Source of the DNA: Blastococcus sp. PRF04-17 | Lineage (GTDB): Bacteria; Actinomycetota; Actinomycetes; Mycobacteriales; Geodermatophilaceae | Direction: 5' to 3' | DNA: 64,000 bases | Assembly (NCBI RefSeq): GCF_023016265.1 | Contig: NZ_CP095412.1 | Span: 744,001-808,000, forward strand | Shown here: piece after piece, positions 16,056 to 24,791 of the stretch | How the letters are laid out: every line of letters begins with the position of its first letter | Position numbering within the stretch: position 1 is the first letter of the stretch | Program-made: the position numbers and the translations under genes | The notes under the pieces: model-generated | Database searches by the model: none | The model's input: the letters and a program-made list of their open reading frames with translations, nothing else | Told to the model about the DNA's origin: nothing

Positions 16056-16936
16056 CTCGGCCGCGTCGGTGCTCCCGCGGTGACCGCTGCGACCACCCGC
16101 CGCGTGCCCTCGGCCCCTTCCGGCGCGGGCAGCAGCGGGTACACGTGCAGCGCGCCCTCGACGACCTCGATCTCCACCTCGGCGCCTGCCTTGCGCGCGG
16201 CCGCGACGAAGTCGGTGGAGTCGGGCAGGCAGAGCTCGCGGGTCCCGACCAGCACGGTCGTCGGCGGCAGGCCCTCCAGTGGGCCGTTGCCCGGGCTCAG
16301 GCGGGGCGCCGTCGGGTCGTCGCCGTCCGCCCACGCCGCCGCCGCCTCGTGCAGCCCCGGCGTCGCCAGCCACGGGTCCTCGATGGTCGCGAGGTCCGGG
16401 TGGCTCAGGGTCAGGTCCAGCCACGGCGAGATCAGCACCACCCGGCTCAGGTGCGGATCGCCGATCAGCTCCTGCGCGAGGCCGAGCGCCAGCCCGCCGC
16501 CGGCGGAGTCGCCGACCAGCGCGATGCCCTCCTCCGGGTTCTCCGCCGCCAGCTGCGCGTAGACCTCGTGCGCGAACGCGTAGGCCTCCCGGTAGCTGTG
16601 CTGCGGCGCCAGGCCGTACAGCGGCACCTCCACCCGCACGCCGGCATCGGCCAGCCGCCCGATCAGCGCCCAGTGCTGCGGCGTGATGCCGGCGATGTAC
16701 GCCCCGCCGTGCAGGTACACCGCGGCACGTCCCGACCCGGTGCGCGGGCGGACCGTCCACACCGGGAACCCGCCCACGGTCCGCTGCGTCACCTCGTGCC
16801 GGGCGGTCAGCTTCCGGGGCGGCGGCGCCTCGACCTTCGGCTGCGCGATCCGGCGTCGTCCCCTCTCCGCAGTCGCGAAGGCGCGCTTGCGCGTCGCCCG
16901 GAGCACCAGCCCCACCGCGGACATCTGCCAGCTCAT
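16052..16936 (-). CDS. Alpha/beta hydrolase, hormone-sensitive-lipase (HSL) type
   Basis: A 294-residue esterase/lipase. The oxyanion-hole motif YLHGGAYIAG is at about residue 73, the nucleophile elbow GDSAGGGLALG at about 142, an Asp in the C-terminal half, and the late His in GALHVYPLLPAPEG. All parts of the triad appear present. HSL-type enzymes hydrolyse short or medium acyl esters. No signal peptide is obvious, although the first 20 residues are mildly hydrophobic and basic. Directly coupled to the 97-aa gene downstream. Confidence 0.9.
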   Translation of the reverse strand: MSWQMSAVGLVLRATRKRAFATAERGRRRIAQPKVEAPPPRKLTARHEVTQRTVGGFPVWTVRPRTGSGRAAVYLHGGAYIAGITPQHWALIGRLADAGVRVEVPLYGLAPQHSYREAYAFAHEVYAQLAAENPEEGIALVGDSAGGGLALGLAQELIGDPHLSRVVLISPWLDLTLSHPDLATIEDPWLATPGLHEAAAAWADGDDPTAPRLSPGNGPLEGLPPTTVLVGTRELCLPDSTDFVAAARKAGAEVEIEVVEGALHVYPLLPAPEGAEGTRRVVAAVTAGAPTRPR

Positions 16937-16940
16937 TAGG

Positions 16941-17456
16941 TCAGTCCACCATGGCCGGCGCCATGAGCCGGAAGGCCTCCAGCTCGACGTCGTACCAGCG
17001 GCGCAGCCGCCCCAGCGGCTGCATGCCGAGGCGGGCGCAGACAGCGAGGGACGCGGCGTTCCCCGGGCGGACGACGGCGTAGACCTCGGGCAGCCCGGCG
17101 TCGAAGCCGCGGTCGATCACCGCCCGCGCCGCCTCCGTGGCGTAGCCGCGGTGCCAGGAATCCGGGTGCAGGTGCCAGCCGACCTCGATCTCACCCACCC
17201 CGTTGGGCAGCGGCTTGAACAGCACCGTGCCCGCCACCGTCCCGTCGGCGCACTCGATCGCCCAGCACCCGTGCCGGTCGTCGAGCCGGGACACGGTCGC
17301 CCAGCGCTCCACGAGCTCCGCCGGTGGCACCGTCGGCGTCCCACCCAGCCACCGGCTGACCTCGTCGCGGCTGTAGAGGTCGGTCAGCCGGGCGAGGTCC
17401 GCGGCGGACGCCGTCCACGCGCGCAGGCGCAGCCGGGCGGTCCGCAGCTCCTCCAT
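16941..17456 (-). CDS. GNAT family N-acetyltransferase (RimJ/RimL type)
   Basis: A 171-residue acetyl-CoA-dependent acetyltransferase of the Acetyltransf_3 group: MEELRTARLRLRAWTASAADLARL at the N-terminus, GCWAIECADGTVAGTVLF, then EVGWHLHPDSWHRGYATEAARAVIDRGF, which is the acetyl-CoA pyrophosphate-binding loop. NAASLAVCARLGMQPLGR closes the fold. Substrate could be a protein N-terminus or a small molecule. It lies 4 bp from the HSL hydrolase start on the same strand and is likely transcribed into it. Confidence 0.9.
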   Translation of the reverse strand: MEELRTARLRLRAWTASAADLARLTDLYSRDEVSRWLGGTPTVPPAELVERWATVSRLDDRHGCWAIECADGTVAGTVLFKPLPNGVGEIEVGWHLHPDSWHRGYATEAARAVIDRGFDAGLPEVYAVVRPGNAASLAVCARLGMQPLGRLRRWYDVELEAFRLMAPAMVD

Positions 17457-17509
17457 CGCCGGTGCCTACCCCCGCGCCGGGGGAGGACCACACGGGTCCG
17501 GAGGACGGA

Positions 17510-18918
17510 TCAGACGATCAGGTCGGCCACCGACGCGGCACGGGACGACGCCGCCTTCTTCTCGGCCGCCACCGGGTCGACGTTCCGCTCGGCCCACCAC
17601 GCCCGACCGCTCTCCGGCAGCGTGTGGATCGGGTCGTAGTAGGTGTAGCGCCGGTCCAGCGCCGCCTCGTCGCCGGCCTCGATCCCGGTGCGGTAGTTCT
17701 TCGTCCAGTAGCTGATGCCGCGCTCGCGGTCGTACTCGGCGACCTGGTGCACCCAGCGCTTACCGACATAGGGCACGTCGCACACGATCCGCGGCGTCGC
17801 GAACCCCGGCAGGTACCCCATGATGTCGTGCTGCAGCGTCTGGGCCTCGGCCAGGGAGAGCCGCCAGTGCTCGGCGCTGGGGATCATGTCGCACATGTAG
17901 AAGTAGTACGGCGTGATGGAGGCCCCGTCCTGCAGCGCGAAGCAGAGGTCGAGCAGCTGGGGTGCCGTCGCGTTGGCCCCCGCAGCAGGACGCCCTGGTT
18001 GCGGACGTCGCGGACCCCGGCCTCGAGCATCGCCCTCGCGGCCTCGGCCACCAAGGGCGTCACCGACTGGGCGGCGTTCACGTGCGTGTGCACGGCCAGG
18101 GAGACACCGCGGGAGCGGGCGGTCGCGGCGAGCCGGCCCATGCCCTCGACGACGTCGTCCTGGAGCCAGTGCTGGGGAAGACCCATCAGTGCCTTGGACG
18201 CCAGGCGGATGTCCCGGACCGACTCGATCTCCAGCAGGCCGGCGACGAACGCCTCGAGGTTCTTGAACGGCAGGTTGGCCACGTCGCCGCCGGAGACGAC
18301 GACGTCCCGCACACCGGGGGTGGCGCGCAGGTACTCGAGCATGGCGGTCTGCCGGTCGACCGGCTTGAGCTCGAACTTCAGCTTCGGGACGGCGGGCGTC
18401 GAGTTGCCGACCAGGTCCATGCGGGTGCAGTGGCCGCAGTACTGGGGGCAGGTCGACAGCAGCTCGGCCAGCACCTTGGTGGGGTAGCGGTGGGTCAGCC
18501 CCTCGACCGCCCACATCTCGTGCTCGTGCAGCGAGTCACGCGCCGCGTACGGGTGGCTGGCCGCGGCGCCGGCCAGCCGGTCCGACGCCACCGGCAGCAT
18601 GTACCGGCGCACCGGGTCGGCGAGCATCGCCGCGGTCGACGGCACCTCCGAGGGCACCATCGTGTTCAGCATCTGCGGCGGCAGCAGCAGCGACATCGTC
18701 GCCCGGCCGGCCTGGTCGGCCTCGACGTCGGCGTAGAAGGACTCGTCGAGCAGGTCGCCGTACACGCCGCGCAGCTGGCGGAGGTTCTTCACGCAGTTGA
18801 CGCGCTGCCACTGGGCGCTGCGCCACTGCTCGTCGGTCACATCGGCGAATCCGGGCAGCCGACGCCAGTCCGGCTCGACGAGTGGGCGCGCCGAGTACTC
18901 ATAGGGCTGTTCCAGCAC
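17510..18918 (-). CDS. kamA: L-lysine 2,3-aminomutase (radical SAM, PLP) (frameshifted)
   Basis: Converts L-lysine to L-beta-lysine, the first step of the 3,5-diaminohexanoate route. The radical SAM cysteines are in CPQYCGHCTRMDL (CX3CX2C) near residue 167. Later family blocks are GDVANLPFK, VHTHVNAAQSVTPL and YYFYMCDMIPSAEHWR. The frame breaks in a C5 run at 17977-17981, between RNQGVLLRG and NATAPQLLDLC; one missing base restores it. The GTG start has a GGAGG Shine-Dalgarno. It is divergent from kdd-kamDE-kal, which supplies the following steps. Confidence 0.9.
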
Positions 18919-18991
18919 GGTGGCTACCTCCGGGTCTCCGCAACACGGGTGACCTTACGGGAGAATCTTCGGTCAAGTAGGCCTCACGCGC

Positions 18992-18997
18992 TAGGTT
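18992..18997 (+). promoter_or_regulatory. Probable -10 TAGGTT for the kdd operon
   Basis: TAGGTT lies 35 nt before the kdd GTG, which has its own GGGAGAG Shine-Dalgarno (19021-19027). This operon therefore seems to have a short leader, unlike many genes nearby. Confidence 0.4.
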
Positions 18998-19032
18998 CTC
19001 CTGCAACGAACGGGTGAGACGGGAGAGAACGC

Positions 19033-20058
19033 GTGCACGGATCGACCGAACGCGCCCTGGGCGTGCACCGGGTCCTCGAGCCGGTCGGCGTCCTGCCGCA
19101 GGCCGCCCGGCGTCTGGACGCCGACCCGGCGATCGGCCCGGACGAGGTGCGCATCTCGGTACAGCGGCTGAATCTGGACGCGGCGTCGTTCCGGCAGCTG
19201 TCCGAGGCCTGTGGCGGGGACGGCAACGCCGTGCGCTCGGCCGTGCTGGAGATCGTGGCCACTCGCGGCAAGATGCAGAACCCGGTCACCGGCTCGGGCG
19301 GCATGCTCATCGGCACCGTCGACGCCGTCGGCCCGGAGTCGCCCCTGGGCCTGCTGGTCGGCCAGCGGGTCGCGACCCTCGTCTCGCTCACCCTCACCCC
19401 GCTCCGGATCATCGACGGCCTCGCGAACTGGGACGGCCGCTCCGAGCAGGTCCCCACCGAGGGGACGGCGATCCTGTTCGCCCGGTCGATCGCCGCCGTG
19501 CTGCCCGACGACCTGCCCGACGCCGTGTCGCTGGCCGTGCTCGACGTGTGCGGTGCCCCCGCGGCGACCGCCCGGGTGGTCGAGCGGGCCGGCGCCCGGT
19601 CGGTCGTCGTCCTGGGCGCGGCGGGCAAGTCCGGCTCCCTCAGCCTCGCCGCCGCCCGCGCCGCGGGCGCGACGCACCTGACCGGGCTCGTCCGGGACGA
19701 CGCCGAGGCGGGGGCACTCAGCGCTTCCGGCCTGGCCGACCGCGTCGTCGTCGCCGACGCCACGGACCCTCTCGCGGTCGCGGCAGCCGTGGGCACACCG
19801 GCCGACCTGACCGTCGTCTGCGTCGACGTGCCCGGCGCCGAACACGGCGCGATCCTCGCGACGGCCGACGGGGGCAGCGTGGTCTTCTTCTCCATGGCCA
19901 CGTCCTTCTCGGCGGCGGCCCTGGGCGCGGAGGGGATGGCTGCGGACGTGACGATGCTGGTGGGCAACGGCTACACGCCGGGCCACGCCGACCTGGCGCT
20001 GGAGCTGTACCGGTCGAACCCGGGCGTGCGCGCCCTGATCGAGCCTCGGGTGCACTGA
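19033..20058 (+). CDS. kdd: L-erythro-3,5-diaminohexanoate dehydrogenase
   Basis: NAD(P)-dependent oxidation of 3,5-diaminohexanoate to 5-amino-3-oxohexanoate in lysine degradation. The 341-residue protein matches this specific family: HRVLEPVGVLPQAARRLD, GKMQNPVTGSGGMLIG, and a Rossmann GxxGxxG-like ARSVVVLGAAGKSGSLSLAAAR near residue 193, ending in DLALELYRSNPGVRALIEPR. Neighbours kamA, kamD, kamE and kal make the assignment strong. Its TGA overlaps the next start by one base. Confidence 0.93.
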   Translation: MHGSTERALGVHRVLEPVGVLPQAARRLDADPAIGPDEVRISVQRLNLDAASFRQLSEACGGDGNAVRSAVLEIVATRGKMQNPVTGSGGMLIGTVDAVGPESPLGLLVGQRVATLVSLTLTPLRIIDGLANWDGRSEQVPTEGTAILFARSIAAVLPDDLPDAVSLAVLDVCGAPAATARVVERAGARSVVVLGAAGKSGSLSLAAARAAGATHLTGLVRDDAEAGALSASGLADRVVVADATDPLAVAAAVGTPADLTVVCVDVPGAEHGAILATADGGSVVFFSMATSFSAAALGAEGMAADVTMLVGNGYTPGHADLALELYRSNPGVRALIEPRVH

Positions 20059-21563
20059 TGGACCTGCTCGTCACCGACGTGACGGTGGGCGACCGGCCGG
20101 GCCGCGCGGTGCACGTGGCCGACGGCCGCATCGCCTGGCTCGGGGACGCCGCCGACGCCCCCGCCGGCGACCGGGTCGTCGCGGGGGAGGGGGCGCTGCT
20201 CACGCCGGCGTTCGTCGACGGCCACGTGCACGCGACGGCCACCGGGCTGGCGCTCGCCGGCCTCGACCTCCACTCGAGCTCGAGCCTTGCTGATGCGGTG
20301 CAGGCGATCACGGCGCACGTGGCGGCTACTTCGACCGGCATCGTCCTCGGCACCGGCTGGGACGAGACCGCCTGGCCGGAGGGCCGGGGACTGACCCGCG
20401 CCGACCTGGACGCCGTGGTGGGCGACCGGCCGGCGTACCTGGCTCGGGTCGACGTCCACTCCGCGACCGTCTCGACGGCCCTGTTCGACCTCGTTCCCGG
20501 GATCCGTGAGCTGCCCGGCTACCACAAGGACGGCCAGCTGCGGCTCGACGCGCACCATGCCGCCCGCACGGCCGCCTACGGAGCGGTCGGCGAGCAGCAG
20601 CGCCGTGAGGCCCAGCGGGCCACACTGCGTCAGGCGACGGCGCTCGGCATCGGCACGGTGCACGAGATGGCCGGGCCGGAGATCTCCGGCGTCGACGACC
20701 TCGCGCTGCTGCTCCGGCTGGCGACAGGGGCGCCCGGCCCGCGGGTGCTGGGCTACTGGGGCGAGCTGGCCGAGCGCGGCGGCCTGGACGTCGTCCGGGA
20801 GCTGGGGCTGGCGGGCGCCGGGGGAGACCTGTTCTGCGACGGCGCCTTCGGCTCGCACACCGCCGCACTGGGCAACGGCCCGTACGCCGACCGCCCGGAC
20901 ACCGCGGGGAGCCTCCGCTTCTCGACCGGGCAACTGGTCCACCACGTGCGGCAGTGCACGCTCGCCGGGATCCAGGCCGGCTTCCACGTCATCGGGGACG
21001 CCGCGGTCGCCCAGGCCATCTACGCAGTCGAGACCGTGGCCGCCGAGTTGGGCCGTCCCGCCGTCCGGGCGTGCCGTCACCGGCTCGAGCACGTGGAGAT
21101 GATCGACCGGCCGGACGTCGAGCGGCTGTGCGACCTGGGCATGGTGGCCAGCGTCCAGCCGGCGTTCGACGCCGCGTGGGGCGGGGACTCCGGGATGTAC
21201 GCCGACCGCCTCGGGGTCCGGCGGGCGCTGGCGACCAACCCCTTCGCCGACCTCGCTGACGCCGGTGTGGCCCTGGTCCTGGGCAGCGACGCCCCGGTCA
21301 CGCCGCTCGACCCGTGGGGCGGGGTGCACGCCGCCGTCGACCACCGGACGCCCGGGTCAGGCCTGCGGCCGTTCGACGCCTTCGACGCCGCCACCCACGG
21401 CGGGTGGCACGCCGCCCGCCGGGAGCACGCCGGAGGACCGCTCGCCGTCGGCGCTCCCGCCGACCTTGCGCTCTGGGCCACCGAGCAGACCCTGTCCGCC
21501 GTACTCGCCGAACGGGGCCGGCCGGACTGCCGCCTGCTCGTCGTCGAAGGGGAGCCCGTATGA
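20058..21563 (+). CDS. Amidohydrolase family protein (YtcJ-like) inside the lysine cluster
   Basis: A 501-residue metal-dependent amidohydrolase. PAFVDGHVHATATGLAL carries the HxH metal ligands (about residue 50), FHVIGDAAVAQAI and CRHRLEHVEMI provide later His ligands, and VLGSDAPVTPLDPWGG has the catalytic Asp. The ATG at 20058 is used; the frame stays open far upstream, but that part is a shadow of kdd. Overlaps kdd by 1 nt and kamD by 4 nt, so it is truly in the operon. It has no step in the textbook pathway; it could release lysine from an N-acyl or cyclic derivative (inference). Confidence 0.85.
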   Translation: MDLLVTDVTVGDRPGRAVHVADGRIAWLGDAADAPAGDRVVAGEGALLTPAFVDGHVHATATGLALAGLDLHSSSSLADAVQAITAHVAATSTGIVLGTGWDETAWPEGRGLTRADLDAVVGDRPAYLARVDVHSATVSTALFDLVPGIRELPGYHKDGQLRLDAHHAARTAAYGAVGEQQRREAQRATLRQATALGIGTVHEMAGPEISGVDDLALLLRLATGAPGPRVLGYWGELAERGGLDVVRELGLAGAGGDLFCDGAFGSHTAALGNGPYADRPDTAGSLRFSTGQLVHHVRQCTLAGIQAGFHVIGDAAVAQAIYAVETVAAELGRPAVRACRHRLEHVEMIDRPDVERLCDLGMVASVQPAFDAAWGGDSGMYADRLGVRRALATNPFADLADAGVALVLGSDAPVTPLDPWGGVHAAVDHRTPGSGLRPFDAFDAATHGGWHAARREHAGGPLAVGAPADLALWATEQTLSAVLAERGRPDCRLLVVEGEPV

Positions 21564-23178
21564 CCCGCCTCGAGCTCGATCCCGTCCTCGTCGCCCGCGC
21601 CCGGGAGCTGGCCGCCCGCGCGGCCCAGCCGGTCGTCGACCTGGCCCACCGGCACACCACGGTGTCCGTCGAGCGGGCGGTGCTGCGGCTGGCCGGGCTG
21701 ACCGGCACGGACCCGGTGACGGGGGAGGTCGGCGCCCGGGGAGGTGGGGTGGGTGGGAACCCAGTCGACCGGGTGCCGTGGGTGAACCGGGTCGTCGACG
21801 CCGTCCGCGACCAGGTCGGCCTCGAGGCCGGCGTCGCCCTTCCCGTCTGGCACGCGCTGTCCTCGGGCGGGACCCTCCAGTCGCTCGCCGAGGAGGTCGG
21901 CGCCGGGACGGCGCGCTTCCAGATCCCCAGCGGCGCGGACGCCGACCGCGCCCGCGAGGCCGCCCGGGACGCCGTCGCCCAGGGCATCGCCCGCATCGAC
22001 GCCAACCGGCGCCGCCGGGAGGAGCTCGTCGCTACGCACGGCGATCCGCCGCGCCGTCCCTGGATCTACCTGATCGTCGCCACCGGCGACATCCACGAGG
22101 ACATCCCGCAGGCACAGGCCGCCGCCCGCGCCGGCGCCGACGTCATCGCCGTCATCCGGTCGACCGGCCAGTCGCTGCTGGACTACGTGCCCGAGGGCGC
22201 GACCCGCACCGGGTACGCGGGCACCTACGCCACCCAGGAGAACTTCCGGCTGATGCGGGCCGCCCTGGACGACGTCAGCGCGGAGCTGGGCCGCTACGTC
22301 CGGCTGACGAACTACGCGTCGGGCCTGTGCATGCCGGAGATCGCCGTCCTGGCCGGTCTCGAGCGGCTGGACATGATGCTCAACGACGCGATGTACGGGA
22401 TCCTCTTCCGCGACATCAACCCGCGACGCACGTTCGTCGACCAGCGGTTCAGCCGGATGGTGCACGCCCGCGCCGGGATCATCATCAACACCGGCGAGGA
22501 CAACTACCTCACCACCGCCGACGCCGTCGACGAGGCGCACACCGTCACGGTCAGCCAGCTGCTCAACGAGACGCTGGCCAAGGAGGCCGGCCTGGAGGAC
22601 TGGCAGCTCGGCCTCGGCCACGCCTTCGAGATCCAGCCCGAGCGCGAGGAGTCCTTCCGCCTCGAGCTGGCCCATGCGCTCCTCGCCCGCAGCCTGTTCC
22701 CCGACGCGCCGCTGAAGTGGATGCCGCCCACCAAGCACATGACCGGCGACGTGTTCCGCGGCTACCTGCTCGACGGCTTCTTCAACCTGGCCGGCGCTCT
22801 CACCGGTCAGGGCATCCTGCTGGTGGGGATGATGACCGAGGCGGTCGTCACGCCGTGGCTGTCCGACCGCGACCTGGCCCTGCGCAACGTGCACTACGTG
22901 CTGGACGCCGCGGGCAACCTGTCCGAGGACTTCCACCCCCGAAGGGCGGGTTCATCGACCGCCGGGCCGACACGGTGCTGCGCGAGGCCGTCGACCTGCT
23001 CCGCCGGATCGCCGACCACCCCGAGGGCCTCATCCAGGCGATCGCCGACGGCACGTTCGGCATCACCCGGCGGCCCCCGGACGGTGGCAAGGGCCTGGAC
23101 GGCGTCGTGGCGACGTCCGCGGACGCGTACAACCCCGCCCTCGAGCTGCTGGAGGTCCGCGAGGTGACCCGTGCCTGA
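21560..23178 (+). CDS. kamD: D-lysine / beta-lysine 5,6-aminomutase alpha subunit (frameshifted)
   Basis: Large subunit of the B12- and PLP-dependent aminomutase moving the terminal amino group of beta-lysine to C5. Family blocks: VVDLAHRHTTVSVERAVLRLAG, FQIPSGADADRAR, YLIVATGDIHEDIPQAQAAARAGADVIAVIRSTGQS (split here over two phrases), TYATQENFRLMR, PTKHMTGDVFRG. The frame breaks in a C5 run at 22936-22940 (SEDFHP / PKGGFIDRRAD), repaired by one C. ATG start overlaps the amidohydrolase stop by 4 nt; its own 3' end overlaps kamE by 8 nt. Spliced frames give ~539 residues. Confidence 0.9.
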
Positions 23179-23980
23179 CAACGACCCGACCCGCGGTTCC
23201 GGCTCCGAGAACGGCGACCAGAACCGCGGTTCCGGCTCCTCGGGGATGGGGATCGTGCGGCCGTACGGCGACACCACCGGCGACGGCATGGTGCAGACCT
23301 CGTTCACCCTCCCCGTGCCCGCCGGCCCGAAGGCCGACGGCGCGGCGCTGCAGCTGGCGAACAAGATGGGCATCGAGCCCGCGATGGTCGTGCACAGCCA
23401 CGCCATCGACGCGGGCTACACGTTCTTCGTCGTCTACGGCAGCGTGAAGCACCTGGTCGACCTCGATGCCGTCACCGTCGAGGAGCGGGCCTACCCGCTG
23501 CTGACCTCGTCGGAGATCAACGCGGCCATCCGCACCGGGCTCAATCGCAAGATGGTCGTCCTGGGCGCGTGCATCGGCACCGACGCGCACACCGTCGGCA
23601 TCGACGCGATCCTCAACGTCAAGGGCTTCGCGGGGAAGAAGGGCCTGGAGTACCTGCGCGAGATGGCCGTGACGAATCTCGGCGCCCAGGTCACCGTCCC
23701 CGAACTCGTGGCCACGGCACGCTCGGCCCGCGCCGACGCGGTCCTCGTGTCCCAGGTGGTGACGCAGAAGGACGCGCACCTGCGCAACACCCGCGAACTG
23801 GCCGCCGCGTTCCGCGAGGCGATGGGGGAGTCCCGGCCGCTCCTGGTCGTCGGCGGTCCTCGCTTCGAGCCGTCCATGGCGGCCGACCTCGGCGTCGACA
23901 AGGTCTTCGGCCGGGGGACGACGCCCGGCGAGGTGGCCAGCTATCTCGTGCACGCCCTCGTACCGAAGGAGTCCTCGTGA
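23171..23980 (+). CDS. kamE: Lysine 5,6-aminomutase beta subunit, B12-binding
   Basis: Small subunit of the adenosylcobalamin aminomutase, 269 residues. The cobalamin-binding DxHxxG motif is in GTDAHTVGIDAIL (about residue 136), followed by a Rossmann-like B12 domain to LVVGGPRFEPSMAADLGVDKVFGRG. The N-terminal dimerisation region covers residues 30-110 and precedes RKMVVLGACIG. The first 20 residues contain a repeated RGSGS phrase from a 16-bp direct repeat (23191-23206 and 23224-23239), outside the conserved part. The GTG start lies inside kamD, typical coupling of stoichiometric subunits. Confidence 0.93.
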   Translation: MPDNDPTRGSGSENGDQNRGSGSSGMGIVRPYGDTTGDGMVQTSFTLPVPAGPKADGAALQLANKMGIEPAMVVHSHAIDAGYTFFVVYGSVKHLVDLDAVTVEERAYPLLTSSEINAAIRTGLNRKMVVLGACIGTDAHTVGIDAILNVKGFAGKKGLEYLREMAVTNLGAQVTVPELVATARSARADAVLVSQVVTQKDAHLRNTRELAAAFREAMGESRPLLVVGGPRFEPSMAADLGVDKVFGRGTTPGEVASYLVHALVPKESS

Positions 23981-24363
23981 CCGACCCCCGGATCGGCCTC
24001 ACCGTCACCCACCGCCGCTACGTGCCCTACGCGCACGCCCACTACGGCGGCAACCTGGTCGACGGCGCCTACACCCTCGGCCTGTTCGGCGACGTGGCCA
24101 CCGAGGTCGCGATCCGCTCGGACGGCGACGAGGGCCTGCTGGCCGGCTACTCGGAGGTCCGCTTCCTCGGCCCGGTGCACGCCGGCGACGTCCTGGAGGC
24201 GACGGTGGAGATCACCCGGGTGGGCCGGCGCAGCCGGGAGCTGCGGTGCACCGCCCAGGTCGTCGCACGGGCCGAGCCGGAGCGCGGCCCGTCGGCGGCG
24301 AAGGTGCTCGACCCACCCCTGGTGGTCGTCGAAGCGGTCGCGACCCTCGTCGTCCCTGGGTAA
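23977..24363 (+). CDS. kal: 3-aminobutyryl-CoA ammonia-lyase, hotdog fold
   Basis: A 128-residue hotdog protein that removes ammonia from 3-aminobutyryl-CoA to give crotonyl-CoA, late in the lysine route. Family signature: THRRYVPYAHAHYGGNLVDGAYTLGLFGDVATE, EVRFLGPVHAGDVLEATVEI. The GTG overlaps the kamE stop by 4 nt. The preceding cleavage enzyme (Kce) and a CoA transferase are not found in this window, so the pathway is incomplete here. Confidence 0.87.
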   Translation: MTDPRIGLTVTHRRYVPYAHAHYGGNLVDGAYTLGLFGDVATEVAIRSDGDEGLLAGYSEVRFLGPVHAGDVLEATVEITRVGRRSRELRCTAQVVARAEPERGPSAAKVLDPPLVVVEAVATLVVPG

Positions 24364-24791
24364 CGATCGGATAACAGAAGGTCGTATCAGTCACCGTAAG
24401 TGTTCGCACAGAAGCGCCGAGTTCTTACAGTCCCTGGAGTTCCAACCGGGCGCACCGCTCCGTGCCCCTCCGGATCGAGTCGTGCGACCCCCCGGTCATC
24501 ACCGGACCGCGGGGGCGGCGCCTTGCCCGGAGGCAGCGTGGCGGCCATCCCGGCGGAGCCCGCCGACGATCCACGTCATCAGACAACGGTCGCGCCGCCC
24601 GCCCCCAGCGAGCGGCCGTCCGGCCCGAAGACGCCGACGTCGGCAGGGGAGTCCGCCGGCGTCAACCCGGTCGGGGGATCGACCAGCCGGACCGGCAGGC
24701 TGGGATGGGATGCTGGGTCAGGACCGCGGCAGTGGCGCGGCGGTCCGGACCCCGCCCGACCGGCGGGCATGACCGCTCGGGGAGGCTGTGC
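24364..24791 (+). other. Leader region between kal and lnt, no convincing gene
   Basis: About 430 bp. A frame from GTG 24400 to 24831 is open but its composition (Arg/Pro/Ser/Gly) looks like non-coding GC-rich sequence, and the lnt frame is itself open from GTG 24462 with an equally unnatural extension. No terminator hairpin for the kal operon is obvious. It probably holds the lnt promoter and 5' leader. Confidence 0.5.

Noticed and set aside
19014-21563. An 849-codon version of the amidohydrolase
   Set aside because: The first ~348 codons overlap kdd in another frame and have shadow composition; the ATG at 20058 begins the conserved protein.
21560-23178. Nicotinate phosphoribosyltransferase-like reading of this gene
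   Set aside because: Conserved blocks and the kamE, kdd and kal neighbours identify the lysine 5,6-aminomutase alpha subunit.
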